Part shown: positions 53,379 to 62,752 of the stretch, piece by piece | Position numbering within the stretch: position 1 is the stretch's first letter | Layout: each line of letters starts with the position of its first letter | Assembly (NCBI GenBank): GCA_006226775.1 | Contig: SBGD01000024.1 | Location: 1-64,000 of the forward strand | Direction: 5' to 3' | DNA from: Paracoccaceae bacterium | GTDB taxonomy: Bacteria > Pseudomonadota > Alphaproteobacteria > Rhodobacterales > Rhodobacteraceae | Length of the DNA: 64,000 nucleotides | The notes under the pieces: model-generated | Told to the model about the DNA's origin: nothing | The model's input: the letters and a program-made list of their open reading frames with translations, nothing else | The model's database searches: none | Made by a program: the position numbers and the translations under genes

Positions 53379-56156
53379 TCACGCCGCAGCCGGTTCAGCC
53401 GGCCCGGCACGCCGTCGTTGCAGCATCACCAGCCCCGCCAGAAGCAGAAGCGCCGGCAGGAACATCAGGTATTTCGACGGCTGGTCCGCAGGCACCAGCA
53501 CCTCGTTGATCACCTGGTCCCAGTCCAGCCCCGCCTCGGCCGCGGCACTGCCGAAGGCGACGTTGTCGATGACGACACGGTCCTCGCCGATGACCAGCTC
53601 CAGCCCCGAGGCCAGCAGCCGGTCGGCCCCGGTCTCGCCCTCGCCCACGGTCAGCGGCGCGACGAAGCTGATCGGATCGCCCAGCGAATCGACGCCGCTC
53701 ACGTTGAGCCGGATACGCTCGCCCGGGTCGACCTGCATGACCGCCTGTTCGATCTGCGCCGGGGGCGTGTTCTCGAAGGGCGGCACCACCATGTCCATCC
53801 AGAAGCCCGGGCGGAACAGGGTGAAGGCGATGAGCAGCAGGACCAGCGATTCGTGGATCTTGTTGCGGGTCAGGAACCAGCCCTGGGTCGCCGCCGCGAA
53901 CAGCAGCATCGCCACCGTCGCCACCACGAAGACCAGTATCCCCTGCGCCCATGTGACGTTTATCAGCAGCAGATCGGTGTTGAAGATGAACAGGAACGGC
54001 AGCGCCGCGGTTCTGAGCGAGTAGAAGAAGGCCACCACGCCGGTCTTGATCGGATCGCCGCCCGAGACCGCCGCCGCGGCAAAACTCGCCAGGCCGACGG
54101 GGGGCGTCACATCCGCCATGATGCCGAAGTAGAAGACGAAGAGATGCACCGCGATCAGCGGCACGATCAGCCCGTTCTGCTGGCCCAGGGTCACGATCAC
54201 CGGCGCCAGCAGCGCCGAGACGACGATATAGTTCGCCGTGGTCGGCAGCCCCATCCCGAGGATCAGCGACAGCACCGCGGTCAGGAACAGGATGGCCAGG
54301 ATATTGCCGCCCGAGAGCACCTCGACCACATCTGCCAGCGCCGAGCCGACGCCGGTCTGGCTGACCGAGCCGACGATGATGCCGGCGGTCGCGGTGGCGA
54401 TGCCGATGCCGATCATGTTGCGCGCGCCCGCCACCAGGCCCTCGACCAGGTCGATGACCCCGGCGCGGATATCGGCGGCAAAACTGCTTTCACCGCGCAT
54501 CATGGCCATCAGCGGCCGCTGGGTGAGCAGGATGAAGATCATGAAGGACGCCGCCCAGAAGGCCGAGAGGCCGGGCGACAGGCGGTCGACCATCAGCGCC
54601 CAGACCAGCACCACCACCGGCAGGATGTACTGCAGCCCGGCGCGGATCGTCGGCCCCGGCAGCGGCAGTTTCTGCACCGGCTCGTTGGGGTCTTCCATCT
54701 TGAGCGGTGCCTCGCGCGAGGCGATGTACATCAGCCCGACATAGACCGCCGTCAGGAAGGCAAAGACGATATAACCCGCCGCGCCGCCAAAGGTCGGACG
54801 AATCCAGCCCATGCCGAAATAGACCGCGAAGCTGAGCGCGCAGATCGCCGCCACGGTGAAGGCGATGCCGATCAGCCGCTGGACGATGGGCTTGGGCACA
54901 TAGGCGCGCGGCAGACCCTGCATCCCGGCCTTCATCGCCTCGAGATGGACGATATAGACCAGCGCGATATAGGAGATCACCGCTGGCACGAAAGCATGGG
55001 TGACCACGTCGAAATAGGGAATGCCGACATATTCCACCATCAGGAAGGCCGCAGCCCCCATGACCGGCGGCATGATCTGGCCGTTGACGGAACTCGCGAC
55101 CTCGACCGCGCCGGCCTTTTCGGACGAAAAGCCCACCCGCTTCATCAGCGGAATGGTGAAGGTGCCGGTGGTGACCACGTTGGCGATCGACGAGCCGGAA
55201 ATCAGCCCGGTCATCGCCGAGGAGACCACCGCCGCCTTGGCCGGACCGCCGCGCATGTGGCCCATCAGGCTGAATGCGACCTGGATGAAGTAGTTGCCCG
55301 CCCCGGCCTTGTCGAGCAGCGAGCCGAAGAGCACGAAGAGGAAGACGAAGGAGGTCGAGACCCCCAGCGCGATGCCGAAGACGCCTTCGGTGGTGATCCA
55401 GTGGTGGTTCACGACTTCCGACAGGTTGTTGCCCTTGTGGGCAATGATCGAGGGCATGTAGGGCCCGAGGAAGGTATAGATCAGGAAGACCGAGGCCACG
55501 ATCATCAGCGCCGGTCCCAGCGCGCGGCGGGTGGCTTCCAGCAGCAGCATCAGCCCGAAGACCGCGACCACGAAATCCAGCGTGATCGGCGCGCCGACCC
55601 GGCTCGAGATCGCGGTGTAATTGATGTAGAGATAGATGGCGCAGATCGTGCCGACGATGGCCATGGCCCATTCCCAGACCGGGATCCGGTCCTTGGGCGA
55701 GCCGAGGATGACCCCGGCCGCAACCGCCAGCCCGGCCAGCGGAATCCACCAGATCGCGGTGTCCTCCTTGGCGCCGACAAAGAACAAGGCGGCCAGCAAC
55801 AGCGGAATGCCGACCCCCAGCCCAAGCTGCACCGGGGTGCGCGCGGCGGGGAAACTGGCGAAGGCCAGGAAGACCGCAAAGGCCAGGTGGATGGAGCGCG
55901 CCTCGGTGTCATTGAACACGCCGAAGCCGAGGATGAAGGGAATGGGCGAGGCGATCCAGAGCTGGAACAGCGACCAGGCCAGCGCGACCACCACGATGAA
56001 GATGCCGATCGGACCGGTCAGGTTGCGTCCGCCGGTGTCGGAAGAGGCGACAAGTTCGTCCAGCTCCGCCTGGCTCAGGCCCCCGTGACCGGATCCCTCC
56101 ATCTCCACGCGGGCTGCTTCGAACTGGTGTTTTTCATCTCTGTCTTTGTCGGCCAT
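53379..56156 (-). CDS. TRAP transporter, fused 4TM/12TM permease (TAXI type)
   Basis: A 925-residue inner-membrane protein with the small and large TRAP subunits fused. About 16 or more hydrophobic segments are seen. VSTSFVFLFVLFGSLLDKAG, GLISGSSIANVVTTGTFTIP and GMGLPTTANYIV are TRAP DctM signatures. The last ~200 residues (after IKTGVVAFFYSLRTAALPF) carry a soluble DUF3394-like region and a final helix. It imports a small carboxylate or similar solute using the ion gradient, with the TAXI protein upstream. The substrate is unknown. Confidence 0.93.
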   Translation of the reverse strand: MADKDRDEKHQFEAARVEMEGSGHGGLSQAELDELVASSDTGGRNLTGPIGIFIVVVALAWSLFQLWIASPIPFILGFGVFNDTEARSIHLAFAVFLAFASFPAARTPVQLGLGVGIPLLLAALFFVGAKEDTAIWWIPLAGLAVAAGVILGSPKDRIPVWEWAMAIVGTICAIYLYINYTAISSRVGAPITLDFVVAVFGLMLLLEATRRALGPALMIVASVFLIYTFLGPYMPSIIAHKGNNLSEVVNHHWITTEGVFGIALGVSTSFVFLFVLFGSLLDKAGAGNYFIQVAFSLMGHMRGGPAKAAVVSSAMTGLISGSSIANVVTTGTFTIPLMKRVGFSSEKAGAVEVASSVNGQIMPPVMGAAAFLMVEYVGIPYFDVVTHAFVPAVISYIALVYIVHLEAMKAGMQGLPRAYVPKPIVQRLIGIAFTVAAICALSFAVYFGMGWIRPTFGGAAGYIVFAFLTAVYVGLMYIASREAPLKMEDPNEPVQKLPLPGPTIRAGLQYILPVVVLVWALMVDRLSPGLSAFWAASFMIFILLTQRPLMAMMRGESSFAADIRAGVIDLVEGLVAGARNMIGIGIATATAGIIVGSVSQTGVGSALADVVEVLSGGNILAILFLTAVLSLILGMGLPTTANYIVVSALLAPVIVTLGQQNGLIVPLIAVHLFVFYFGIMADVTPPVGLASFAAAAVSGGDPIKTGVVAFFYSLRTAALPFLFIFNTDLLLINVTWAQGILVFVVATVAMLLFAAATQGWFLTRNKIHESLVLLLIAFTLFRPGFWMDMVVPPFENTPPAQIEQAVMQVDPGERIRLNVSGVDSLGDPISFVAPLTVGEGETGADRLLASGLELVIGEDRVVIDNVAFGSAAAEAGLDWDQVINEVLVPADQPSKYLMFLPALLLLAGLVMLQRRRAGPAEPAAA

Positions 56157-56220
56157 TCTACCCCCCGGTCCGGCCGCTGAACGCGCCGATTCTTATCAAT
56201 AGGTCAAAAAGGTCTCAAAT

Positions 56221-56247
56221 GGTGGCGCGCAAATGCTGCGCGCCACC
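56221..56247 (-). terminator. Attenuating hairpin between the TAXI and permease genes
   Basis: A perfect 10-bp stem, GGTGGCGCGC (56221-56230) with GCGCGCCACC (56238-56247). On the sense strand ATTTGAGACCTTTTTG follows. This would let the binding protein be made in excess over the permease. Confidence 0.7.
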
Positions 56248-56266
56248 GAAGTTTGCGAAGACGGGC

Positions 56267-57229
56267 TTATTCGATCCAGCCCTGTTCCTTGTAGTACTTC
56301 GCGGCACCCGGATGCAGCGGTGCCGAGAGCCCGCCCGAGATCATCTCTTCCTGGGTCAGGTTGGCAAAGGCCGGGTGCAGGCCCTTGAAGCGGTCGAAGT
56401 TGTCGAAGACCGCCTTCACGACCTGGTAGACCGTGTCGTCGGCCACGCTGGCCGAGGTCACGAAGGTCGCCTTCACGCCGAAGGTCTCGGTGTCTTCGTC
56501 AGAGCCCTTGTACATGCCGCCGGGAATCACCGCCTTGGCATAATACGGGTTTTCCTCGATCAGCGTGTCGATCACCTCGCCGGTGACCGGCACCAGCTTG
56601 GCGTCGGTGGTGGTCGAGGCTTCCTGGATCGAGCCGTTGGGATGGCCGACGGTATAGATGATCGCGTCGACCTTGTTGTCGCCCAGCGCCGCCGACTGCT
56701 CAGCTGCTTTCAGCTCGGAGGCCAGGGCGAAGTCGTCCATCGACCAGCCCAGCTTGCCCATCAGCACCTCCATCGTGCCACGCTGGCCCGAGCCGGGGTT
56801 GCCGATATTGACGCGCTTGCCCTTGAGATCCTCGAAGGTCTCGATGCCGGCATCGCTGCGCGCCAGCACGGTGAAGGGCTCGCCATGCACCGAGAAGACG
56901 GCGCGCAGGTCGGAGAACTCGCCGCCTTCGTACTGGGGCGAGCCGTTGTAGGCATAGAACTGCCAGTCGGACTGGGCGACGCCCATGTCCATGTCGCCGG
57001 CCTTGATGGCGTTGATGTTGGCCACCGAGCCGCCGGTCGAGGGCGCGGTGCATTTCAGCCCGTGCTCGGCCGAGCCGCGGTTCACCAGGCGGCAGATCGA
57101 CTGACCCACCACGTAGTAGACCCCGGTCTGACCGCCGGTCCCGATGGTGATGAAGGTCTCCTGCGCGGAGACCGCGCCGGCACCCAGTGCAAGAGTGGCG
57201 GCACAGGCCGCGCTACGAAAGTTGATCAT
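56267..57229 (-). CDS. TAXI-family TRAP solute-binding protein
   Basis: A 320-residue periplasmic binding protein with a signal peptide (residues 1-22, cleaved near VSAQ). TFITIGTGGQTGVYYVVGQSICRLV and NIGNPGSGQRGTMEVLM are TAXI (TRAP-associated extracytoplasmic immunogenic) signatures. GGAG stands 7 nt before the ATG at 57229. It feeds the fused TRAP permease. The ligand is not predictable; some TAXI proteins bind glutamate-like compounds. Confidence 0.93.
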   Translation of the reverse strand: MINFRSAACAATLALGAGAVSAQETFITIGTGGQTGVYYVVGQSICRLVNRGSAEHGLKCTAPSTGGSVANINAIKAGDMDMGVAQSDWQFYAYNGSPQYEGGEFSDLRAVFSVHGEPFTVLARSDAGIETFEDLKGKRVNIGNPGSGQRGTMEVLMGKLGWSMDDFALASELKAAEQSAALGDNKVDAIIYTVGHPNGSIQEASTTTDAKLVPVTGEVIDTLIEENPYYAKAVIPGGMYKGSDEDTETFGVKATFVTSASVADDTVYQVVKAVFDNFDRFKGLHPAFANLTQEEMISGGLSAPLHPGAAKYYKEQGWIE

Positions 57230-57397
57230 TAACTTCTCCCAGTCTTCGGTTTTATTGGTCTTCACGACAGATCCCTGCCTAAGCCTCATGTTGTTTTTCA
57301 GTGAGCATAACCGGGGATCCGATACATTCAACCGTTGCGGTAAACTCTTTTCCCTACGGCACTTCCCGGGCCCGGCCCCGTGCCCGCCGCCGTGGCG

Positions 57398-57967
57398 TCA
57401 GAAGGTCGGCGGCGTGCAGGCGCTGATGATGACGCAGTCGCGGTCTCCCATGTTGCGGAACTTGTGAGGCAGGCGGCTGTCGAACATGTAGCCGTCGCCG
57501 GCATTGAGCACCCGGACCTGGTCGCCCACCGTGATCTCGATGATGCCGGAAATCACCACCCCGGCCTCTTCCGCCTGGTGGCTGAGCATCCGCTCGCCGG
57601 TGTCGGCACCGGGGGGATAGGTCTCGTGCAGGATCTGCAGGCTGTGTTTCGAGGCATCGCCCAGCTGGCGCAGCGACACCCGCGCGGCGCTCTTGCCCAG
57701 GCCCGCGGCCTGGGGCGAGAGTTCGACGAATTCGTCGGCGGTGTAGAAATACTTCGGCGTGCCCGCCAGCTCGACCTCGGAAAAGAATTCCGACAGCGGG
57801 GTCTGCACCGCGTCGAGCAGGCTCTTGAGCGACGAGACCGAAGGCGAGGTCTTGTTCTGTTCGATCATCGACACCGCGCCATTGGTCATTCCGGCCCGCG
57901 CCGCCAGCTCTCGCTGGGACATCCCGCGAGCTTCCCGCGCCGCCCTGAGTCGTCCGCCAATATCCAA
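57398..57967 (-). CDS. PuuR-like XRE-cupin transcription regulator
   Basis: A 189-residue regulator: helix-turn-helix (REARGMSQRELAARAGMTNG), then FFSE and a C-terminal cupin (PPGADTGERMLSHQAEEAG, ending ISACTPPTF). Layout and ending (TPPTF against TPTTF) closely resemble E. coli PuuR, the putrescine-responsive repressor. The TTG at 57967 with AAGGCGG upstream is chosen because the family begins just before the helix. It is divergent from gabT and precedes the TAXI-TRAP block. It probably controls one or both sides in response to putrescine or a related ligand. Confidence 0.85.
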   Translation of the reverse strand: MDIGGRLRAAREARGMSQRELAARAGMTNGAVSMIEQNKTSPSVSSLKSLLDAVQTPLSEFFSEVELAGTPKYFYTADEFVELSPQAAGLGKSAARVSLRQLGDASKHSLQILHETYPPGADTGERMLSHQAEEAGVVISGIIEITVGDQVRVLNAGDGYMFDSRLPHKFRNMGDRDCVIISACTPPTF

Positions 57968-58203
57968 GATTCCGCCTTTTTTAAGTGACTGTTTGAAATT
58001 GTAAGCACCGGATTTTCCTTCCGTCAACACCTATCTTGCAGCCAGACCGTGGCAGAAGTACTTGATTTCCGGGTTTTATGGGGCGATTCCCGGCCCCTAG
58101 GCAGAGGAGTGGGGCGGTGAGATTGAACGGATTGACAAATATACTAAACAGGGCATACAGAATATTAATCACCCCGCAGGGAGCCCAAAGGAGGGTTGCA
58201 CCG
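57968..58203. promoter_or_regulatory. Divergent puuR-gabT control region
   Basis: For gabT, TTGACA at 58132-58137 is followed after 17-18 bp by ATACAG/TACAGA. AGGAGGG then precedes the ATG. The region is AT-rich compared with the surroundings, suitable for PuuR-type operators, but I cannot mark an exact operator. Confidence 0.5.
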
Positions 58204-59652
58204 ATGACCACCACCAAGAAGCCGCGCGCCGCCAAGGCCACGAGCCAAGCAAAGAAACCCGCCCAGCGCAAGAGCGCCGCCAAGGCCGAGGCCGCCGCGC
58301 CCAGGGCCGCGACCGCCAGCACGCCGGTCCAGGTGGCCGCAACCGGCGACAATGCCGCGCTGCTGGCCCGCCGCCAGGCTGCCGTCGCCCGGGGCGTCGC
58401 CTCGGCCGCGCCGGTCTTTGCCGCCCGCGCCGAGAATGCCGAGCTCTGGGATGTCGAGGGCAAGCGCTACATCGACTTTGCCGGCGGCATTGCCGTGCTG
58501 AACACCGGCCACCGTCACCCCAGGGTGATCGAGGCGGCCAAGGCGCAGGAAGACCTCTATACCCACACCTCCTTCCAGGTGGTGCAATATGAGCCCTATG
58601 TCGCGCTGGCCGAGAAGCTGAACGCGCTGGCGCCGGGCGATTTCGCCAAGAAGTCGCTGCTGGTCACCACCGGCGCCGAGGCCGTCGAGAATGCCGTCAA
58701 GATCGCCCGCGTGGCCACCGGCCGCCCCGGCGTGATCGCCTTCAACGGCGGCTATCATGGCCGCACGCTGCTGACGCTGGGCATGACCGGCAAGATCAAT
58801 CCCTACAAGAAGGACGCGGGCCCCTTCCCGTCCGACATCTTCCGCGCCCCCTTCCCCGATGTCCGCAATGGCGTCACGGTCGAGGATTCGCTGAAGGCGC
58901 TGGAGATGCTGTTCCTCACCGATGCCCAGCCGGACCGCGTTGCCGCGATCATCCTCGAGCCGGTGCTGGGCGAAGGCGGCTACCTGCCGGTGCCGCCCGA
59001 GATGTGGCAGGCGCTGCGCGCGATCTGCGACAAGCACGGCATCCTGCTGATCTCCGACGAGATCCAGGCCGGTTTCGGCCGCACCGGCACCTGGTTTGCC
59101 ATCGAGCATTCCGGCGTCGCACCCGATCTCATCACCTGTGCCAAGTCGATGGCCGGCGGCTATCCGATTGCCGGCGTGATCGGCCGCGCCGACGTGATGG
59201 ACGCGATGGAGCCCGGCGGGCTGGGCGGCACCTATGGCGGCAACCCGGTGGCCTGTGCCGCCGCACTGGCGGCGATCGAGGCGATCGAGACCGAGGGGCT
59301 GCTGGCCCGTTCCACCGCCCTGGGCGAGATGTTCAAGGCCCGCTTCGCCGAGATCGGCGCCCGCACCGCCCCCTACCGGATGTGGGACATCCGCGGCCTG
59401 GGCGCGATGATCGCGGTCGAGTTCGTCACCGATTTCGACAGTGCCACCCCGGATGCGGCGCTGACCAAGGCGGTGATCGCCAAGGCGCTGGAAAAGGGCC
59501 TGATCCTGCTGGGTTGCGGCATGCACGGCAACGTGCTGCGCATCATGGTGCCGCTGACCGCGTCCGACGCCATCATCGACGAGGCGCTGGCGATCTTCGA
59601 GGCCGCCCTGGCCGAGGCGATTGCAACCGGGCACCCCGGTGCGGCACAGTAG
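58204..59652 (+). CDS. gabT: 4-Aminobutyrate aminotransferase with a basic N-terminal extension
   Basis: Transfers the amino group of GABA to 2-oxoglutarate, giving succinate semialdehyde. The 482 residues include IDFAGGIAVLNTGHRHP, TTGAEAVENAVKIAR, NGGYHGRTLLTLGMTGK, ISDEIQAGFGRTGTWF and the PLP lysine in CAKSMAGGYPIAG, all close to E. coli GabT (426 residues). The extra N-terminal ~48 residues (TTTKKPRAAKATSQAKKPAQ...) are Lys/Ala-rich and histone-H1-like. AGGAGGG precedes the ATG. Confidence 0.92.
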   Translation: MTTTKKPRAAKATSQAKKPAQRKSAAKAEAAAPRAATASTPVQVAATGDNAALLARRQAAVARGVASAAPVFAARAENAELWDVEGKRYIDFAGGIAVLNTGHRHPRVIEAAKAQEDLYTHTSFQVVQYEPYVALAEKLNALAPGDFAKKSLLVTTGAEAVENAVKIARVATGRPGVIAFNGGYHGRTLLTLGMTGKINPYKKDAGPFPSDIFRAPFPDVRNGVTVEDSLKALEMLFLTDAQPDRVAAIILEPVLGEGGYLPVPPEMWQALRAICDKHGILLISDEIQAGFGRTGTWFAIEHSGVAPDLITCAKSMAGGYPIAGVIGRADVMDAMEPGGLGGTYGGNPVACAAALAAIEAIETEGLLARSTALGEMFKARFAEIGARTAPYRMWDIRGLGAMIAVEFVTDFDSATPDAALTKAVIAKALEKGLILLGCGMHGNVLRIMVPLTASDAIIDEALAIFEAALAEAIATGHPGAAQ

Positions 59653-59667
59653 GCTGACGAATCAGAC

Positions 59668-59693
59668 CGGCGGCAGGGGTGATCCTGCCGCCG
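59668..59693 (+). terminator. Terminator-like hairpin after gabT
   Basis: CGGCGGCAGG (59668-59677) pairs with CCTGCCGCCG (59684-59693), a 10-bp perfect stem. No T tract follows directly. Confidence 0.65.
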
Positions 59694-59788
59694 CTACTCT
59701 GTTGCCCCCGACCTGCGGGGTGCGCGGTCGGATCGCCTGCCGCTTAGATGCTCCGGGCGGATCGGCCACCTGATAAGGAGCCTCCCCC

Positions 59789-61108
59789 GTGAGCCATGTC
59801 TTCCCCCGCCATTCCAAAGCCGTCCTGCCCCATGCCACCGGTGGCGAAGGCTGCTACCTGATCGATTCCGAGGGCAAGCGCTACCTCGACGGCTCGGGCG
59901 GTGCCGCGGTCTCGTGCCTCGGGCATGGCGACGCCGGGGTGATCGCCGCGATCAAGGATCAACTCGACAAGGTGGCCTTTGCCCATACCGGGTTCTTCAC
60001 CTCCCAGCCCGCCGAAGAGCTTGCCGACCTGCTGGTCGCCCATGCGCCGGAAGGCATCGAGCGGGTCTACCTCGTCTCCGGCGGCTCCGAGGCGACCGAG
60101 GCGGCGATCAAGCTGGCGCGGCAATACTGGGTGGAAAAGGGCGAGCCGGCGCGGGCCAAGCTGATCGCCCGCAAGCAAAGCTATCACGGCAATACCATCG
60201 GCGCGCTTTCCGCGGGCGGCAACGAATGGCGCCGGGCGCAGTTCGGCCCGCTGCTGCTGGACGTCAGCCACATCGACCCCTGCTACGAGTACCGCCTGCG
60301 CCACGAGGGCGAGAGCCTCGAGGATTACGGGCTGCGCGCGGCGGACGCGCTGGAGGACGAGATCCAGCGGCTGGGCCCGGAAAACGTCATGGGCTTCATG
60401 GCCGAGCCGGTGGTGGGCGCCACCGCGGGCGCGCTGACCCCGGCGCCGGGCTATTTCAAGCGCATCCGCGAGATCTGCGACCGTCACGGCATCCTGCTGA
60501 TCCTCGACGAGGTGATGTGCGGCATGGGCCGGACCGGCACGCTCTTTGCCTGCGAGCAGGACGGGGTGCGCCCGGATATCCTCTGCATCGCCAAGGGCTT
60601 GGGCGCGGGCTATCAGCCGCTGGGCGCGATGCTCTGCAGCGGCGAGATCTACGACGCGATTGCCGATGGCAGCGGGTTCTTCCAGCACGGCCATACCTAC
60701 ATGGGCCATCCGACCGCGGCGGCCTGCGGGGTGGCGGTGGTCTCGGCCATTCTCGACCGCGGGCTGCTGCCCAAGGTGGTGGACCAGGGCGACAAGCTTG
60801 CCCAGCGCCTGACCGACCGTTTCGGACAGCACAGCCATGTCGGCGACATCCGCGGGCGGGGCCTTTTCCGCGGCATCGAACTGGTCGAGGACCGCGACAC
60901 CAAGGCGCCTTTCGATCCCGCGCGCGGGGTGGCGGCGAAGATCAAGAAGGCGGCCTTTGCCGAAGGGCTGATCTGCTACCCGATGTCGGGCACCATCGAC
61001 GGACGGCAGGGCGATCACATCCTGCTGGCGCCGCCCTTCATCATCGAGGACGCGCAACTGGACGAATTGACCGACAAGCTGGGCCGCGCCATCGCAGCCG
61101 TCATCTGA
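59789..61108 (+). CDS. Class-III aminotransferase (aspartate aminotransferase family)
   Basis: A 439-residue fold-I PLP aminotransferase (YLDGSGGAAVSCLGHGD, LVSGGSEATEAAIKLARQYW, RKQSYHGNTIGALS, LILDEVMCGMGRTG, PLP lysine in IAKGLGAGYQPLGAM). It differs from GabT in its substrate loops and may use a diamine, an omega-amino acid or a related amine. The GTG start at 59789 has AAGGAG 8 nt upstream. It heads a run with a glutamate-synthase-like protein, a CMD protein and gabD. Confidence 0.88.
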   Translation: MSHVFPRHSKAVLPHATGGEGCYLIDSEGKRYLDGSGGAAVSCLGHGDAGVIAAIKDQLDKVAFAHTGFFTSQPAEELADLLVAHAPEGIERVYLVSGGSEATEAAIKLARQYWVEKGEPARAKLIARKQSYHGNTIGALSAGGNEWRRAQFGPLLLDVSHIDPCYEYRLRHEGESLEDYGLRAADALEDEIQRLGPENVMGFMAEPVVGATAGALTPAPGYFKRIREICDRHGILLILDEVMCGMGRTGTLFACEQDGVRPDILCIAKGLGAGYQPLGAMLCSGEIYDAIADGSGFFQHGHTYMGHPTAAACGVAVVSAILDRGLLPKVVDQGDKLAQRLTDRFGQHSHVGDIRGRGLFRGIELVEDRDTKAPFDPARGVAAKIKKAAFAEGLICYPMSGTIDGRQGDHILLAPPFIIEDAQLDELTDKLGRAIAAVI

Positions 61109-61126
61109 ACACCGGAGAAATAGATC

Positions 61127-62752
61127 ATGGCCCGTTATTCGGTTTATGCGGCGGTCGTCGTGGCCGCGCTCTTCTGCCTCGTGATGGCGTTCTGGAACCC
61201 CTGGTTCCTGCTGGGGTTCCTGCTGTTCGGCTATCTCGCGGCGCTGGGCACCTATGACGTCCTGCAAAGCCGGCATTCCATCCTGCACAACTACCCGGTG
61301 CTGGGGCACATGCGGTTCCTGTTCGAGGGCATCCGCCCCGAGATCCGCCAGTACCTGATCGAAAGCGACCAGGACGAGGAGCCGTTCTCGCGCAACATGC
61401 GCTCGCTGATCTATCAGCGCGCCAAGGGGGTCGAGGACAAGCAGCCCTTCGGCACCAGCCGCCGGGTCTATGACGCGGGCTATGAATGGCTGACCCATTC
61501 GGCGGTGGCCAAGCACATCGCGAACAGCGATTTCCGCGTCACCATCGGCGGGCCGGACTGCAAGCAGCCCTATGATTCCTCGATTTTCAACATCTCGGCG
61601 ATGAGCTTCGGCGCGCTGTCGGCCAATGCCATCCTCGCGCTGAACAAGGGCGCCAAGGCGGGCAATTTCGCCCATGACACCGGCGAAGGCGGCATCAGCC
61701 GCTATCACCGCGAAGGCGGCGCCGACCTGATCTGGGAAATCGGCTCGGGTTATTTCGGCTGCCGCGCGCCGGATGGCGGTTTCGATCCCGAGAAGTTCCG
61801 CGAACAAGCCGCCGATCCCCAGGTCAAGATGATCGAGCTCAAGCTGAGCCAGGGCGCCAAGCCGGGCCATGGCGGCGTGCTGCCCGCCGCCAAGATCAGC
61901 CCCGAGATCGCCGAGGCCCGCGGCATCCCGATGGGCGTTGATTGCGTCTCGCCCGCCTCGCACCCCGAGTTCTCGACACCGCTGGAGCTGATGCACTTCA
62001 TCGGTCGGCTGCGCGAATTGTCGGAGGGCAAGCCGGTGGGTTTCAAGCTTTGCGTCGGCCACCGGCGCGAGTTCATGTGCATGGTGCGCGCCATGCTGGA
62101 AACCGGGATCGTGCCCGATTTCATCGTCGTCGACGGCAAGGAGGGCGGCACCGGCGCGGCCCCGGTGGAGTTTGCCGATCATCTGGGCATGCCGCTGGTC
62201 GAGGGGCTGACCTTCGTCCACAACACCCTGCGCGGCGCCGGGCTGCGCGACCGGGTCAAGATCGGCGCCTCGGGCAAGCTGGTGACCTCGTTCCGCATTC
62301 TCAAGATGCTGGCGCTGGGGGCGGACTGGACCAATTCGGCGCGCGGCTTCATGTTCGCGGTGGGCTGCATCCAGGCCCAGGCCTGTCACACCAACCGCTG
62401 CCCGGTGGGCGTCGCCACCCAGGACCCGCTGCGCCAGCGCGCGCTGAACGTGGGCAACAAGTCGGTGCGCGTCACCCGCTTTCACGCCAATACCCTCAAT
62501 GCCATCGCCGAGATGACCGGCGCCGCCGGGCTGGACCATCCCGGCGATTTCCTGCCGCATCACCTGATCATGCGCGAAAGCGACCGCGACATCGTCACCG
62601 GCGAGGAGATCTGGCCCTACCTGCCCAACGGTTTCCTGCTGCGCGAGGAAGAAGACGCCTATGGCTACCTCGACCGCTGGCACCGGTCGCGGGCGGAAAG
62701 CTATGAGCCCTTCGATCTGCATCGCTACGACCGCAAGGCAGCCTCGGCATGA
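61127..62752 (+). CDS. FMN-binding glutamate synthase-like membrane protein
   Basis: A 541-residue protein with an N-terminal hydrophobic hairpin (residues 5-40). A glutamate synthase FMN/Fe-S central-type domain follows (FNISAMSFGALSANAI, DTGEGGISRYHREGGADL, SQGAKPGHGGVLPAAK, DGKEGGTGAAPVEFADH). The 3Fe-4S ligand motif is CIQAQACHTNRCPVG. It lacks the glutaminase and small-subunit domains. Such stand-alone proteins may use an unknown electron donor to handle glutamate-like chemistry. It ends in ATGA overlapping the next gene. Confidence 0.87.
   Translation: MARYSVYAAVVVAALFCLVMAFWNPWFLLGFLLFGYLAALGTYDVLQSRHSILHNYPVLGHMRFLFEGIRPEIRQYLIESDQDEEPFSRNMRSLIYQRAKGVEDKQPFGTSRRVYDAGYEWLTHSAVAKHIANSDFRVTIGGPDCKQPYDSSIFNISAMSFGALSANAILALNKGAKAGNFAHDTGEGGISRYHREGGADLIWEIGSGYFGCRAPDGGFDPEKFREQAADPQVKMIELKLSQGAKPGHGGVLPAAKISPEIAEARGIPMGVDCVSPASHPEFSTPLELMHFIGRLRELSEGKPVGFKLCVGHRREFMCMVRAMLETGIVPDFIVVDGKEGGTGAAPVEFADHLGMPLVEGLTFVHNTLRGAGLRDRVKIGASGKLVTSFRILKMLALGADWTNSARGFMFAVGCIQAQACHTNRCPVGVATQDPLRQRALNVGNKSVRVTRFHANTLNAIAEMTGAAGLDHPGDFLPHHLIMRESDRDIVTGEEIWPYLPNGFLLREEEDAYGYLDRWHRSRAESYEPFDLHRYDRKAASA

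Noticed and set aside
53319-56180. Long Arg/Asp/His/Gln-rich frame opposite the TRAP permease
   Set aside because: Composition is the mirror of hydrophobic membrane codons; the permease signatures are decisive.
57398-58030. Regulator start at the upstream ATG (58030)
   Set aside because: It would add 21 non-conserved residues and cover the divergent promoter; the TTG at 57967 matches the family N-terminus.
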